DNA from: CATQGW01 sp965242565
GTDB taxonomy: Bacteria > Chloroflexota > Dehalococcoidia > Bin125
DNA: 64,000 bases
Assembly (NCBI GenBank): GCA_965242565.1
Contig: OZ251457.1
Span: 2,170,001 to 2,234,000 of the forward strand
Reading direction: 5' to 3'
The position numbers and the translations under genes are program-made. A model generated the notes under the pieces. It did not search any database and was not told where the DNA came from. It worked only from the letters and a program-made list of their open reading frames with translations. Numbering within the stretch: the stretch's first letter is position 1; the number at the start of each line of letters is the position of its first letter. This document shows positions 25,926-34,894 of the stretch, piece by piece.

Positions 25926-27107
25926 TCAGCTGAGGCAAGCGGCGGCCAGGCTGCCGATTTGGGCAGTGCGGGCGCGGATCTGCTCGTCTTGTTGGAAGCT
26001 GTTGGTGAGGAACGCCACCGAGAGGCCCGTTTCAGGGTCGCCCCAGGTGATCTGGCCGCCGGCGCCGCCGTGGCCGAAGGCGCGGGGCGATGCGCCGGCG
26101 CCGAAGCCGCGCTCCTGGGCGTGGCCGTCATCGCCCGCGAGCACGACAGTCAGGGCGCGGTTGACGGGGATGCCGCTGAGCGGGTCGGTGTGGCGCTCAG
26201 GGTCGGTGGCGACGGCGGTGCCCAGCTCAATGGTTTCGGGGCGCAGCGGCGTTGCGGGGCGGGCGTCGCCCTCGCCGGCGGGGGAGACCAGCGCCTGATA
26301 GAACATGGCCGCATCGGCGGCGGTGGCGAACGCGCCGCCGCCGGGGCAGCCGGCGCGGCGCTGGGAGGCGAGGTTGAAATGGAGGATGGTCTGGGGGAAG
26401 ACCTCGCCGCCCTCGGGAGCGAGCGGCTGCTCGGTGTAGATGATCGAGGCGGCGCGCTCGTGCTGGTCGTCGGGCAGCCCGACGTAGAGGTTGTCCAAAC
26501 CGAGCGGATCGAGCAGGCGCTCGCGCAGCCATTCGCGGAAGTCGCGCCCGGTGCGCTGGTTGATGATCTCGGAGAGCACCCAGTGGGCGGAGGTAGCGTG
26601 GTACTCCCACTGAGAGTCGGGCCGCCAGTTGAGCCGCCAGCCCATCATCCGGCGCAGCCGCGCCTCCCGATCCTCCCACAGCCGCGGATTCATCGGCGCG
26701 TGAGGAAAGCCGCCGGTGTGCAGCATCACCTGGCGGACGGTGATCGTCTCGTAGCCCTCGCCGCCGCCTTCAGCGCACCAGCCGGGGATGATGTCGACGA
26801 TGCGCTCGTCGAGCGAGAGCAGGCCGTCTTCAATCAGACACCAGACGCCGACGCCGACGATCGCCTTGGTCGAGGAGAACATGCAGAAGAGGGTGTCGTC
26901 GCCGGCGGGCTGAAGTGCCGTTCCCTGCTGGGCTGCGCCGTAGGTGCGGAAGCCGGCGAGGCGGCCCTGGCAGCCGACGGCGAGCTGCGCGGCTTGCAGC
27001 TGCTCGCTTTCGACCTGCGCTTCGACGAACCCGAACAGGCCCTCGAGTTTCGCCTCGTCGATTCCGATCTCGCTGGGCGGCGCGAGCCGCGGGTCGTTGG
27101 CGCTCAT
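25926..27107 (-). CDS. serine hydrolase, class C beta-lactamase/esterase family
   Basis: 393 residues from ATG 27107 behind agggagatc. Penicillin-binding-like fold: nucleophile in FSSTKAIVGVGV (SxxK), second motif YHATS where YxN would be expected, and GHGGAGGQITWGDPETGLSVAF as the HxG-type third motif. The Asn-to-Ala change in the second motif points to an esterase or peptidase rather than a beta-lactamase. No signal peptide, so cytoplasmic. Confidence 0.85.
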   Translation of the reverse strand: MSANDPRLAPPSEIGIDEAKLEGLFGFVEAQVESEQLQAAQLAVGCQGRLAGFRTYGAAQQGTALQPAGDDTLFCMFSSTKAIVGVGVWCLIEDGLLSLDERIVDIIPGWCAEGGGEGYETITVRQVMLHTGGFPHAPMNPRLWEDREARLRRMMGWRLNWRPDSQWEYHATSAHWVLSEIINQRTGRDFREWLRERLLDPLGLDNLYVGLPDDQHERAASIIYTEQPLAPEGGEVFPQTILHFNLASQRRAGCPGGGAFATAADAAMFYQALVSPAGEGDARPATPLRPETIELGTAVATDPERHTDPLSGIPVNRALTVVLAGDDGHAQERGFGAGASPRAFGHGGAGGQITWGDPETGLSVAFLTNSFQQDEQIRARTAQIGSLAAACLS

Positions 27108-27208
27108 CGATGATCTCCCTGTCTGGCTGCGGCCTGTTCCGCAAAGGCTGTCGTTGGGCAAGTCTAGGGATTTAAGCGGGCGGCGCGGGCGGCGGCTAGC
27201 ATTCGGCC

Positions 27209-28141
27209 ATGCCGGCGGCGATCGAAATCAGGGGGCTCGTGAAGCGCTACGGGGCGGTATGCGCCGTAGACGGGGTCGATCTGAGCATTGAGCCCGGGCA
27301 GGTGTACGCGCTGCTGGGGCCGAACGGGGCGGGCAAAACGACGCTGATCGAGATCATGGAGGGCTACCGCGACCGCGACGAGGGTTCGGTTGCGGTGCTG
27401 GGCCTCGACCCGCGCAACCAGCGCGACGCCCTCACCCGCCGCGTCGGCATCGTCCTCCAGCGCGGCGCGCCCCGCGAAGGGCTCACCCCGCGTGAAGTGC
27501 TCAACTTCACCGCCAAACTCTACGAGAACGCGATGGATGTCGACGAAGCGCTCGAGCTGGTCGGCCTCACCGAGCACGCCGACCGACGCGGCAACAAACT
27601 CTCCGGCGGACAGCAGCGCCGACTCGACCTCGCTACCGGCGTGATCGGCAACCCCGACCTCATCTTCCTCGACGAGCCCACCACCGGCTTCGACGCCTCC
27701 GCCCGACGCCAGGCCTGGCAGATCGTCGAGGGCCTCACCGATCGCGGCGCAACCGTCCTGCTCACCACCCACTACCTCGACGAAGCCGAGCACCTCGCAC
27801 GCCAAATCGGCATGATCAAAGACGGCAAACTCATCTTCGAGGGCGACGTCAACGCCCTCCGCCGCGAAATGCAGACCGACACCCGCATCTCCTGGACGCC
27901 CCCCGCGAGCCTCAACCTCGAAGACCTGCCCCCCGCCTGGTCCGACGCGCGGCGTGGCGCCGACGGACGGCTCGCGCTGCCGACGCAGACGCCGACGCGG
28001 CATCTGCGGGAGCTCATCGAGTGGGCCTCGGCGCGGAGCCTCGGCGAGCTGCCCGAGCTGGCCGTTGAACGCCCGGACCTCGAGCAGATGTACCTCGAGC
28101 TGGTGGAGGACGAAGTCGAGGCCGCGGAGGCGGAGCAGTGA
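27209..28141 (+). CDS. ABC transporter ATP-binding protein (DrrA/CcmA-type exporter)
   Basis: 310 residues. Walker A GPNGAGKTT, Q-loop in GIVLQRGAPREGLTPREVL, signature LSGGQQRRLDLA, Walker B LIFLDEPTTGFD, then the H-loop LLTTHYLDEAEHLA. C-terminal ~100 residues are the extension seen in drug-export ATPases. Overlaps the permease start by four bases (GTGA). Confidence 0.93.
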   Translation: MPAAIEIRGLVKRYGAVCAVDGVDLSIEPGQVYALLGPNGAGKTTLIEIMEGYRDRDEGSVAVLGLDPRNQRDALTRRVGIVLQRGAPREGLTPREVLNFTAKLYENAMDVDEALELVGLTEHADRRGNKLSGGQQRRLDLATGVIGNPDLIFLDEPTTGFDASARRQAWQIVEGLTDRGATVLLTTHYLDEAEHLARQIGMIKDGKLIFEGDVNALRREMQTDTRISWTPPASLNLEDLPPAWSDARRGADGRLALPTQTPTRHLRELIEWASARSLGELPELAVERPDLEQMYLELVEDEVEAAEAEQ

Positions 28142-28980
28142 TCGCGGCACTGACCGATTACGCCCGCTGGCTGCGGGTGATCCGGCTCGGCTTCGCCTAC
28201 ATGCAGCTGAGCCTGAAGACGACGCTGCGGGAGCCGGCCGCAGTCTTCTTCATCCTCTTCTTCCCCATCATGTTTCTCGTCATCTTCTCCTCGGTGCTGT
28301 CGTTCGATCTCGACATCCCCGAGGAAGCCGCCGGCAATGTCCCCGTCGTCACCTTCAGCCAATACTTCGTCGCCGGCATCATCGGCGTCGCCATCTTCGG
28401 CACCTCCTTCAATCTGCTCGGCAACGCCCTCGCCGTCCAACAATTCGACGGGACGCTGAAGCAGCTGGCGGCGACGCCGCTGCCCAAAGCCTCCTTCTTC
28501 TTCGGGCTAATCGGCACCTCGGTGCTCATCACCATCGTCCAACTGATCGTCATGCTCGCTCTCGGTGTCGCCGCCTTCGGCATCGACCTGCCCGACGCGA
28601 GCGGCTGGTTCACCCTCATCTGGGTCCTCCTGCTCGGCGTCCCCGCCGGCTGCATGCTCGGCATCGCCGTCACCGCCATCATCCCCTCCGCACGCGCCGC
28701 TCCAGCCGTCATCCAGGTCCCTTTTCTCGTCCTCCAATTCATCTCCGGTGTCTTCTTCACCCTCTCCAGCATCCCCGCCTGGCTCCAGTGGATCGCCGGC
28801 CTCTTCCCCCTCCGCTGGGTCGCCCAGGGGCTCCGCTCGGTCTTTCTGCCGGATGCCTACAAGTACGCGGAGCCGGGGATGAGCTGGCAGCTGGAGCTCG
28901 GCGCAGGGGTGCTGGCGGTGTGGATTGTCCTCGGCCTGGCCGTTGCCATCCTCACCTTCAAGTGGGACCGCTCCGACTAA
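28138..28980 (+). CDS. ABC-2 type transporter permease
   Basis: 280 residues, GTG start overlapping the ATPase stop. ABC-2 membrane fold: N-terminal helix, a long external loop (VLSFDLDIPEEAAGNVPVVTFS), then five helices including GIIGVAIFGTSFNLLGNALAV and the ABC-2 signature area GVFFTLSSIPAWLQWIAGLFPLRW. With the preceding ATPase it forms an exporter of unknown cargo. Confidence 0.9.
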   Translation: MIAALTDYARWLRVIRLGFAYMQLSLKTTLREPAAVFFILFFPIMFLVIFSSVLSFDLDIPEEAAGNVPVVTFSQYFVAGIIGVAIFGTSFNLLGNALAVQQFDGTLKQLAATPLPKASFFFGLIGTSVLITIVQLIVMLALGVAAFGIDLPDASGWFTLIWVLLLGVPAGCMLGIAVTAIIPSARAAPAVIQVPFLVLQFISGVFFTLSSIPAWLQWIAGLFPLRWVAQGLRSVFLPDAYKYAEPGMSWQLELGAGVLAVWIVLGLAVAILTFKWDRSD

Positions 28981-28995
28981 CCCCGCATCTTTTCC

Positions 28996-29100
28996 GTTGT
29001 TCCCGCTCGGGGGCGGGAATGACGGGGAATGAGGGGCAGGAATGACGGGAATAAGGGGCGGGAATGACGGAGAGAGGGGCGTGGGTATGACGGGTAGAGG
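28996..29100. repeat. dispersed palindromic repeat, family A (array)
   Basis: Begins tcccgctcgggggcgggaat and continues with three more units of the gggcgggaatgacgggga type at roughly 22-base spacing, the last as gggcgtgggtatgacggg. Fills most of the gap 28981-29136. Same element as at 1.65, 43.5 and 57.95 kb. Confidence 0.75.
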
Positions 29101-29136
29101 CGGGATTGGATTTCGGCGCTCCGATAGCGTGAGGGA

Positions 29137-30510
29137 ATGACGGATGTGGACGATGCTCGCCCTGTTGCGGTGATCGGCGGCGGCCTCGCCGGGCTGGCCG
29201 CCGCGTTAGAGCTAGCCGAGCGGCGCGTGCCCGTGCTGCTCTTCGAGCGCCGCCCGTTTGTCGGCGGCAAAGCGTTCTCGTTTACCGACCCTGAGCACGG
29301 CGTCACGCTTGACAACGGACAGCACATCACGATGCGCTGCTGCACTGAGTTCGACGCATTCCTTCATCGGATCGGCCTCAGCGGCATCGTCCGCTACCAG
29401 CGTGCGCTGCGGGTGCGGGTGCTCGACCCGGGGCGCGGCGCGGCCGGCGACATCGCCTCGCTTGGCGCGCCCCTTCCGCCGCCGCTGCACCTTGCCTGGT
29501 CGGTGCTCCACTACCCGCACCTGGGCATGATCGAGCGAGGGCGCGTCGCCCGCGCCGTCCGAGCGATGGACGCGCTCAACGAGACGCAGCAACGCGAGCT
29601 CGACCGCGAGTCGTTCGGCGACTGGCTGCGCAGGCACGGCCAGACCGACCGCACGATCGATCGCTTCTGGGATTTGGTGATCCTGCCCACCTGCAACGAT
29701 CGTTCCGCCGATGTCAGCGCGGCGCAGGCGATATTCGTCTGCCGCACCGCGTTCCTCCGGAATGCCCGCGCCGCCGACATCGGCCTCTTTCGCCGCGGAC
29801 TCGGCGAGATCGCCGACACTGCACTGGCGCGCGCGCGCAGCGCCGGCGCTCAGGCGCGGCTTGGCGAACGAGTTGAGCGGATCGAGCTCTCGCAGGGCGC
29901 CGTCGCCGCCGTTCAGACCGCCGCCGGCGAGCGCATCGCGGTCGGCGGCGTGGTGCTGGCGCTGCCGCCGCGCCAGGCGCTTGAGCTACTGCCCGCCAGC
30001 CTGCGCATGCGCGAGCCGTTCTGGCGGCTGCGGCAGTTTTCGGCCAGCCCGATCGTCAATGTCCACCTGCAGTGGAGCGCGCCGATTATGCACCGCGACT
30101 TTGTCGCGGTGCTCGATCCGAATGTGCAGTACGTCTTCAACCGCACGCGGCTGCACGGCTGGGACGGCCCCGAGCAGTGGGTCTCGTGCTCGCTGAGCGG
30201 GGCGCACGAGGCGGTGGAATTGCCGCAGGAGGAGATTGTGTCGCGGGCGCGGAGCGGGCTGCGGCGGGCGCTGCGGCGGGCGCGCGAGACGGAGCTGCTG
30301 GCGGCGCGGGTGGTGAAAGAGACGGAGGCGACGTTTCGGCCGGCGCCGGGCATTTTGGCGCATCGGGCCGGGGCGCGCACGCCGATCGCGAACTTGGCGC
30401 TGGCCGGCGCGTGGACGGATACAGGCTGGCCGGCGACGATGGAGTCGGCGGTGCGCAGCGGTCGCGCAGCGGCGGCAGCGATTCAGAGCGCGACTGGAGC
30501 GCGGGCATGA
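29137..30510 (+). CDS. hpnE: hydroxysqualene dehydroxylase HpnE
   Basis: 457 residues, FAD-dependent amine-oxidase fold. AVIGGGLAGLAAALELAE binds FAD, LLFERRPFVGGKAFSF follows, then the HpnE hallmark TLDNGQHITMRCCTEFDAFLHRIG and the C-terminal LAGAWTDTGWPATMESAVRSG. It reduces hydroxysqualene to squalene in the HpnCDE route. hpnC, hpnD and the cyclase hpnF are not in this window; hpnH, hpnG and hpnA are 22-27 kb away. Carotenoid desaturases are the main alternative but lack the DNGQH-CC pattern. Confidence 0.85.
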   Translation: MTDVDDARPVAVIGGGLAGLAAALELAERRVPVLLFERRPFVGGKAFSFTDPEHGVTLDNGQHITMRCCTEFDAFLHRIGLSGIVRYQRALRVRVLDPGRGAAGDIASLGAPLPPPLHLAWSVLHYPHLGMIERGRVARAVRAMDALNETQQRELDRESFGDWLRRHGQTDRTIDRFWDLVILPTCNDRSADVSAAQAIFVCRTAFLRNARAADIGLFRRGLGEIADTALARARSAGAQARLGERVERIELSQGAVAAVQTAAGERIAVGGVVLALPPRQALELLPASLRMREPFWRLRQFSASPIVNVHLQWSAPIMHRDFVAVLDPNVQYVFNRTRLHGWDGPEQWVSCSLSGAHEAVELPQEEIVSRARSGLRRALRRARETELLAARVVKETEATFRPAPGILAHRAGARTPIANLALAGAWTDTGWPATMESAVRSGRAAAAAIQSATGARA

Positions 30511-30926
30511 GCGCCGATCTGAGCGCAGAAAAGGGCGAACGGCGGGAGGTCGGCAGCGGGACGCCATGGGAGGAGCGGGTGGGCTATTGCCGCGCAGTGC
30601 GCAGCGGACCGCTGGTCTCGGTCTCGGGGACGGTGGGCGTGGAACCGGACGGGACGCTCGCGGCGGGCGATGCGGGGCGGCAGGCGGCGCGGGCGCTGGA
30701 GATCATCGAAGCGGCGCTGGGCGAGCTCGATGCGTCCATGGATCACGTGGTGCGGACGCGGATGTACGTGGTGGATATCGGCGATTGGCCGGCGGTGGCT
30801 GAGGCGTATCGCGGGCGCTTCGGCGAGAGTCGTCCGACGGCGACGCTGGTGCAGGTGTCGGCGCTGGTGGAGCCGGCGATGCTGGTTGAGATCGAGGTGG
30901 ATGCCTGGTCGCCCGAGGGCGGCTAG
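30507..30926 (+). CDS. RidA family (YjgF/YER057c/UK114) protein
   Basis: 139 residues, ATG overlapping the hpnE stop. VGYCRAVRSGPLVSVSGTVG, ARALEIIEAALGELDASMDHVVRTRMYVVDIGDW and RPTATLVQVSALVEPAMLVEIEVDA follow the family profile, with the conserved Arg in VVRTRMYV that binds the carboxylate of 2-iminoacids. Probably an enamine/imine deaminase-type housekeeping protein. Confidence 0.88.
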   Translation: MSADLSAEKGERREVGSGTPWEERVGYCRAVRSGPLVSVSGTVGVEPDGTLAAGDAGRQAARALEIIEAALGELDASMDHVVRTRMYVVDIGDWPAVAEAYRGRFGESRPTATLVQVSALVEPAMLVEIEVDAWSPEGG

Positions 30927-31438
30927 ATCCGCAGCGGGCCCAGGTCCCGCGCGGAGCGCATGGCGTTTGCGGCGCGGAGCAGGTGCGGCTCGGCGGCGAT
31001 CAGCCGCGCCAGCTGGTTGGTGGAAATGCCGATCGCCGCCGCCGTATCGGCCAGCGACGCCTCGAACGCCTCGAATGCGTCCAGCAGGTGCTGCGCGCCG
31101 GCCCAGAACTCGCGGTGACGCGGACCAACGCGCTGCCGCGCGCGCGGCAGAATGCGCTCCAGCGCTTCGGGCGGGTGATAGGCGTCGAGCTCCACCAGCC
31201 GCCGCACCTCGAGGGCGATGGCGCGGCGCAGACGGGTCAGCGCGACGGCGCGGTTCTGCGCCTGGGAGCGGCGCTCGGAGGCCTGCCCGGCGATGCCGCT
31301 GGGGCTGTGGACCAGGCGCACGGCGGTGTCGCGACGGTTGCGGTGCTGGCCGCCGGGGCCGGAGACGCGGAAGCGATCGAAGCGGCACTGCGCCAGCAGC
31401 TCCGCATCGCTCAGCGCCAGCCAGTCGTCGCTCGCCAC
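30923..31438 (-). CDS. small GGQ release-factor homologue (RF-1 domain, ArfB/PrfH-like)
   Basis: 171 residues, GTG start. SGPGGQHRNRRDTAVRLVH carries Gly29-Gly30-Gln31, the peptidyl-tRNA hydrolysis motif, followed by SPSGIAGQASERRSQAQNRAVAL as in the RF-1 domain. The codon-recognition domains of RF1/RF2 are missing, so it may rescue stalled ribosomes. The C-terminal tail is not the Lys/Arg-rich one of ArfB but a helix-turn-helix-like segment. Its stop overlaps the convergent RidA gene by four bases. Confidence 0.8.
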   Translation of the reverse strand: MASDDWLALSDAELLAQCRFDRFRVSGPGGQHRNRRDTAVRLVHSPSGIAGQASERRSQAQNRAVALTRLRRAIALEVRRLVELDAYHPPEALERILPRARQRVGPRHREFWAGAQHLLDAFEAFEASLADTAAAIGISTNQLARLIAAEPHLLRAANAMRSARDLGPLRI

Positions 31439-31511
31439 CGCCGCAGACTAGCCGCGCCGCCCTATGCTCAGATGGTGCGCTCACGGCGCGCCAAGCGGGA
31501 AGGCGAACTCC

Positions 31512-32360
31512 ATGACCGAAGCAGCGCCGCGCGACGGAACGGCCAGCGTCAACGGCCTCGATCTGCACTACCTCGACTGGGGCGGCGCAGCCGACATCCC
31601 GGCGGTGTCGCTGCACGGCTTCGCGCTCAACTGCCACTCGTGGGACGAGGTCGCGCCGGCGCTTTCGGATCGGCTGCACTGGTACGCGCTGGATCAGCGC
31701 GGGCACGGGCTTTCGGACCGTGCGGCTGAGCTGAGCGATTACTCGCGGGACCACATGGCCGACGACATCCGCGGCTTCATCGAAACCGCCGCGCTTGACC
31801 GCCCTGTCGTGGTGGGGCACTCGATGGGCGGGATGAACGCGATGACCTTCGCCAGCCGCCATCCGGAGGCGCTGCAGGCGCTGATCCTGGTGGATGTGGG
31901 GCCGGAGGTGACGGTGGACGGCGCGCAGCAGGTGCGGCAGTTCGTGGCCGGGCCCTATGAAATGGAGTCGCTCGACGCCTGGGTAGAACACACGCACAAG
32001 TACTACCCGTTTCGCTCGAAGGAGGGCATCCGCAAGCGGCTGGCGGTGTCGCTGCGCGAGACGCCGGAGGGCAAGCTGGCCAAGCAGTTCGACGAGCGCT
32101 TCCGCGAGGCGGGGTTCCGCGGGGTGGCGGACAGCCGCAGCGACATCTGGGAGACGGCGCGGGGGCTGCGCTGCCCGACGCTGCTGCTGCACGGCGAGAA
32201 GAGTCCGGTATTGAAGCGTGAGCAGGCCGAGCGCTTCGCCGAAGCGGTGGAGCAGGTGCGGCTGGTCACGATTCCCGAGGCGGGGCACTCCGTCGCCGGC
32301 GACCAGCCGCAGGCGTTCGAGCAGGCGGTGCGCGCCTTTCTGGCCGACTTGCCCGGTTGA
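31512..32360 (+). CDS. alpha/beta-fold hydrolase
   Basis: 282 residues, ATG 31512 (ggaaggcgaa upstream). VSLHGFALNCHSWDEV supplies the oxyanion region, DQRGHGLSD follows, nucleophile elbow VVGHSMGG has Ser104, and the catalytic His is in IPEAGHSVAGDQP. Epoxide hydrolase/haloperoxidase-type; substrate unknown. No signal sequence. Confidence 0.88.
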   Translation: MTEAAPRDGTASVNGLDLHYLDWGGAADIPAVSLHGFALNCHSWDEVAPALSDRLHWYALDQRGHGLSDRAAELSDYSRDHMADDIRGFIETAALDRPVVVGHSMGGMNAMTFASRHPEALQALILVDVGPEVTVDGAQQVRQFVAGPYEMESLDAWVEHTHKYYPFRSKEGIRKRLAVSLRETPEGKLAKQFDERFREAGFRGVADSRSDIWETARGLRCPTLLLHGEKSPVLKREQAERFAEAVEQVRLVTIPEAGHSVAGDQPQAFEQAVRAFLADLPG

Positions 32361-32371
32361 GTGGAGCACGC

Positions 32372-32935
32372 TTGACCGACCTGAGCGCGCCGCGCCCCCG
32401 CCGACGCAGGCGACGCCGCCGGGCGACGCTGATCATCCCGATCGTCGGCGCAATCATCGGCTTCGTCGGCGCGCTGGTGATTCTGTACTCGCTCAATCTG
32501 GGCGGCGGCGGATCGGAGTATCCGGAGGGCTATTTCGGCGACATTCTGCGGCTCTCGGCGGAGGCCGACGCGGAGTTGGCGGAGCTGATGCCCGTCGAGG
32601 TGGGCGCAGCCTGCCGCGACGGAGGGCAAGACGGTGGTCGGGCAGCCTGTCGGGTGCGGCGCGAGCATTTGCGGCGCGGGGTGCCGCGCTGGCTGCAATT
32701 CCGCGACGACCTCTTCGCGCTCGAACCGCCCGAAGCGGCGACGGGCTGGCATCGGCGCTACCTGGTGGCGGTGGCGAACCTGGCGGGCGGGTTCAACGCG
32801 CAGTTTCAGGCGCTGCTCGAAAACGACCGCGCGGCGTATCTGACGGCGCTGGAGCGCACGCGCGAGACGAGCGAGATCGAGCGGGCGCTGACGGATGAGT
32901 TCAATCGGCGCTTCGCGCGGGAGCTTGGCGGCTAA
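32372..32935 (+). CDS. single-pass membrane protein of unknown function
   Basis: 187 residues if begun at TTG 32372 behind gtggag; the frame also allows a TTG at 32357. Eight Arg in a row before one membrane helix (LIIPIVGAIIGFVGALVILYSLNL), then an external helical domain with Cys pair (GAACRDG, RAACRVR). No family recognised. It follows the hydrolase within a few bases. Confidence 0.55.
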   Translation: MTDLSAPRPRRRRRRRRATLIIPIVGAIIGFVGALVILYSLNLGGGGSEYPEGYFGDILRLSAEADAELAELMPVEVGAACRDGGQDGGRAACRVRREHLRRGVPRWLQFRDDLFALEPPEAATGWHRRYLVAVANLAGGFNAQFQALLENDRAAYLTALERTRETSEIERALTDEFNRRFARELGG

Positions 32936-32977
32936 TTGCGCCGCTCCCGCCTTGCGTGGAGCCAGTCTCCGAACGTG

Positions 32978-32983
32978 TATGCT
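32978..32983 (+). promoter_or_regulatory. possible -10 box before the methyltransferase gene
   Basis: TATGCT preceded by TG (extended -10 type), no -35 at normal spacing. If used, transcription starts past ATG 32987 and the GTG at 33023 would be the start. Confidence 0.35.
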
Positions 32984-32986
32984 GCG

Positions 32987-34417
32987 ATGCGAACGGCTTG
33001 CGTGGGCAGACAGGGGCCGCCGGTGGGCACGCCGAACTTCGCCAATCGGACGCTCTTCCACGGGGACAACCTGCCCTTTCTGCGCGGGATGAATTCGGAG
33101 ACGATGCAGCTGATTGCCACGGACCCGCCGTTCAACAAGAACCGCGACTTTCACGCGACGCCCGACAGTCTGGCGGCCGGCGCCAAGTTCGAAGATCGCT
33201 GGCGTTGGGAAGTCGATGTCCACGAGGAGTGGGAGGACGCGATCAAAGACGACTGGCCGGCCGTCTGGCAGGTGATTGAGGCAGCCAAGCTCGCCGCAGG
33301 GAAGGACATGGCGGCGTTTCTCTGCTGGCTCGGCGTGCGCGTCCTGGAGATGCATCGCATCCTGCGGGAAGACGGCAGCCTGTACCTGCACATCGATCAC
33401 ACGGCGGCGGCCTACACGAAGGCGCTGTTGGACGCGATCTTCGGGCGCAAACAGTTTCGCAACGAGATCGTCTGGTGTTACACCGGCCCCGGCAACGTGC
33501 GGCGCTGGTTCCCGCGCAAGCACGACACGCTGTTGTTCTACGCGAAATCGCCGGCTGCAACCTTCAACCGCGACGCCGTGCGCATTCCCTACAAACAACT
33601 GAACGCGCAGCATCGAGAGGCCGGCGGCGGCGGGATCGGCGGCAACCTGACGCCCGAATCGGTTGGCGAGTTCCAGGAAAAGGGCAAGGTTCCGGAGGAC
33701 TACTGGCTCGAAGACCGCGACGGCATGTCGCCGGTCGGGCGGCGCGCCGCCGAGCGCACGGGTTACCCGACGCAGAAACCGCTCGCCCTGTACGAGCGGA
33801 TCATCAAAGCGTCGTCAAACGAGGGCGAATGGGTGCTGGATCCGTTCTGCGGCTGCGCGACGACGCCTGTCGCTGCCGAGAATCTCGGGCGGCAGTGGGT
33901 TGGGATGGACATCTGGGACAAGGCGCATGAAACGGTGCTTCAGCGTCTCAAGTCGATCGGCCTCGGCGATCAGCCGATCAAAGTCGCCGATGTCGGCTAC
34001 AGCACCGTGCCGCCGGTGCGCTCCGACGACAATGCGGTCGCCTCGCCGCCGCTGAAGATCAAGGTCCAAATCACAGAGCCGCCCGGCCCGAAGATGAGCC
34101 GCGCGGAGATGAAGGAGATCCTGATCCAACGGAACGGCATCGTTTGCGCGGGTTGCGACCGCGAATTCGACGATCCGCTCTACCTCGAGCTAGACCACAA
34201 TACACCCCGCTCGGACGGAGGGCTCAATCACATCTCCAATCGGCTGCTGCTGTGTGGACCGTGCAACCGGATTAAGTCGAACAAGCTCACGCTGAGCAGG
34301 CTGCGGGCGGAGAACAAACAGCGAAGACGAATGGCGGGTTGCAGTGGGGCCAAGGGCGCGAATATCACGGGCATCGCGCTGCGGCAGCCGGGAGTCCCAG
34401 AGGAGTTATGCGGGTAG
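32987..34417 (+). CDS. site-specific DNA methyltransferase fused to an HNH nuclease domain
   Basis: 476 residues from ATG 32987; GTG 33023 after cagggg is an equally good start. Methyltransferase of beta-class order: TLFHGDNLPFLRGM then motif IV TDPPFN (residues ~46-50), target-recognition middle part, and late SAM motif I WVLDPFCGCATT near residue 284 followed by WVGMDI. N6-adenine or N4-cytosine modification is possible with DPPF. From about residue 384 an HNH domain: IVCAGC, LELDHNTPRSDGG, HISNRLLLCGPCNRIKSNK, with four zinc Cys and the last metal position Asn instead of His. One chain could modify and cut DNA. No separate restriction gene adjoins. Confidence 0.88.
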   Translation: MRTACVGRQGPPVGTPNFANRTLFHGDNLPFLRGMNSETMQLIATDPPFNKNRDFHATPDSLAAGAKFEDRWRWEVDVHEEWEDAIKDDWPAVWQVIEAAKLAAGKDMAAFLCWLGVRVLEMHRILREDGSLYLHIDHTAAAYTKALLDAIFGRKQFRNEIVWCYTGPGNVRRWFPRKHDTLLFYAKSPAATFNRDAVRIPYKQLNAQHREAGGGGIGGNLTPESVGEFQEKGKVPEDYWLEDRDGMSPVGRRAAERTGYPTQKPLALYERIIKASSNEGEWVLDPFCGCATTPVAAENLGRQWVGMDIWDKAHETVLQRLKSIGLGDQPIKVADVGYSTVPPVRSDDNAVASPPLKIKVQITEPPGPKMSRAEMKEILIQRNGIVCAGCDREFDDPLYLELDHNTPRSDGGLNHISNRLLLCGPCNRIKSNKLTLSRLRAENKQRRRMAGCSGAKGANITGIALRQPGVPEELCG

Positions 34418-34420
34418 CCG

Positions 34421-34882
34421 TTACGGGCCGCCTTCGAGGATGGTTTTGAGTTGGGTGAGTTCTTTGCGGAGTTGTTTGGTCATCAGAGGGCGGGTGATGA
34501 AGGGGAGGAAGCGGAACATGATGGTGGTGAAGATGTGGTCGCTGCCGGCGGTCATGCTGTTGCGCACGAGCGTGGCGCTGCTGCCGCGGCGGTCGAGCTG
34601 GAGGGTGCCGGTGAAGGGGAAGGGGCCGTCGCTCGTTTCGATGGCGATGATGCGCGGGGCGCGGAATTCGGCGACGGTCATGGTGACCGGCGCGGTGCCG
34701 CCGCCGTAGCTGTAGACGCCGCGGATCTGTGAGCCGCGATTGACCGTCTCGCCCTCGACCAACGCGGAGTTGGACATGCCGTCAACCCAGTGGTCCTGGT
34801 TGCGCACATCGGAGACGTAGGCCCAGACGTCCTCGATGGGGCGCTCGATTTGCAGTTCGACGGAGGCGCTGAGGCTGGCCAT
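34421..34882 (-). CDS. SRPBCC (START-like) family protein, copy 2
   Basis: 153 residues. Helix-grip fold pattern: SVELQIERPIEDVWAYVSDVRNQDHWVDGM, then antiparallel strands and a long C-terminal helix. Paralogue of the gene at 34895, which shares VSDVRNQDHW and 26 identical bases over that stretch (34795-34820 and 35266-35291). Likely binds a hydrophobic ligand; no catalytic residue evident. Confidence 0.8.
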   Translation of the reverse strand: MASLSASVELQIERPIEDVWAYVSDVRNQDHWVDGMSNSALVEGETVNRGSQIRGVYSYGGGTAPVTMTVAEFRAPRIIAIETSDGPFPFTGTLQLDRRGSSATLVRNSMTAGSDHIFTTIMFRFLPFITRPLMTKQLRKELTQLKTILEGGP

Positions 34883-34894
34883 CGGGGAGCCGGT

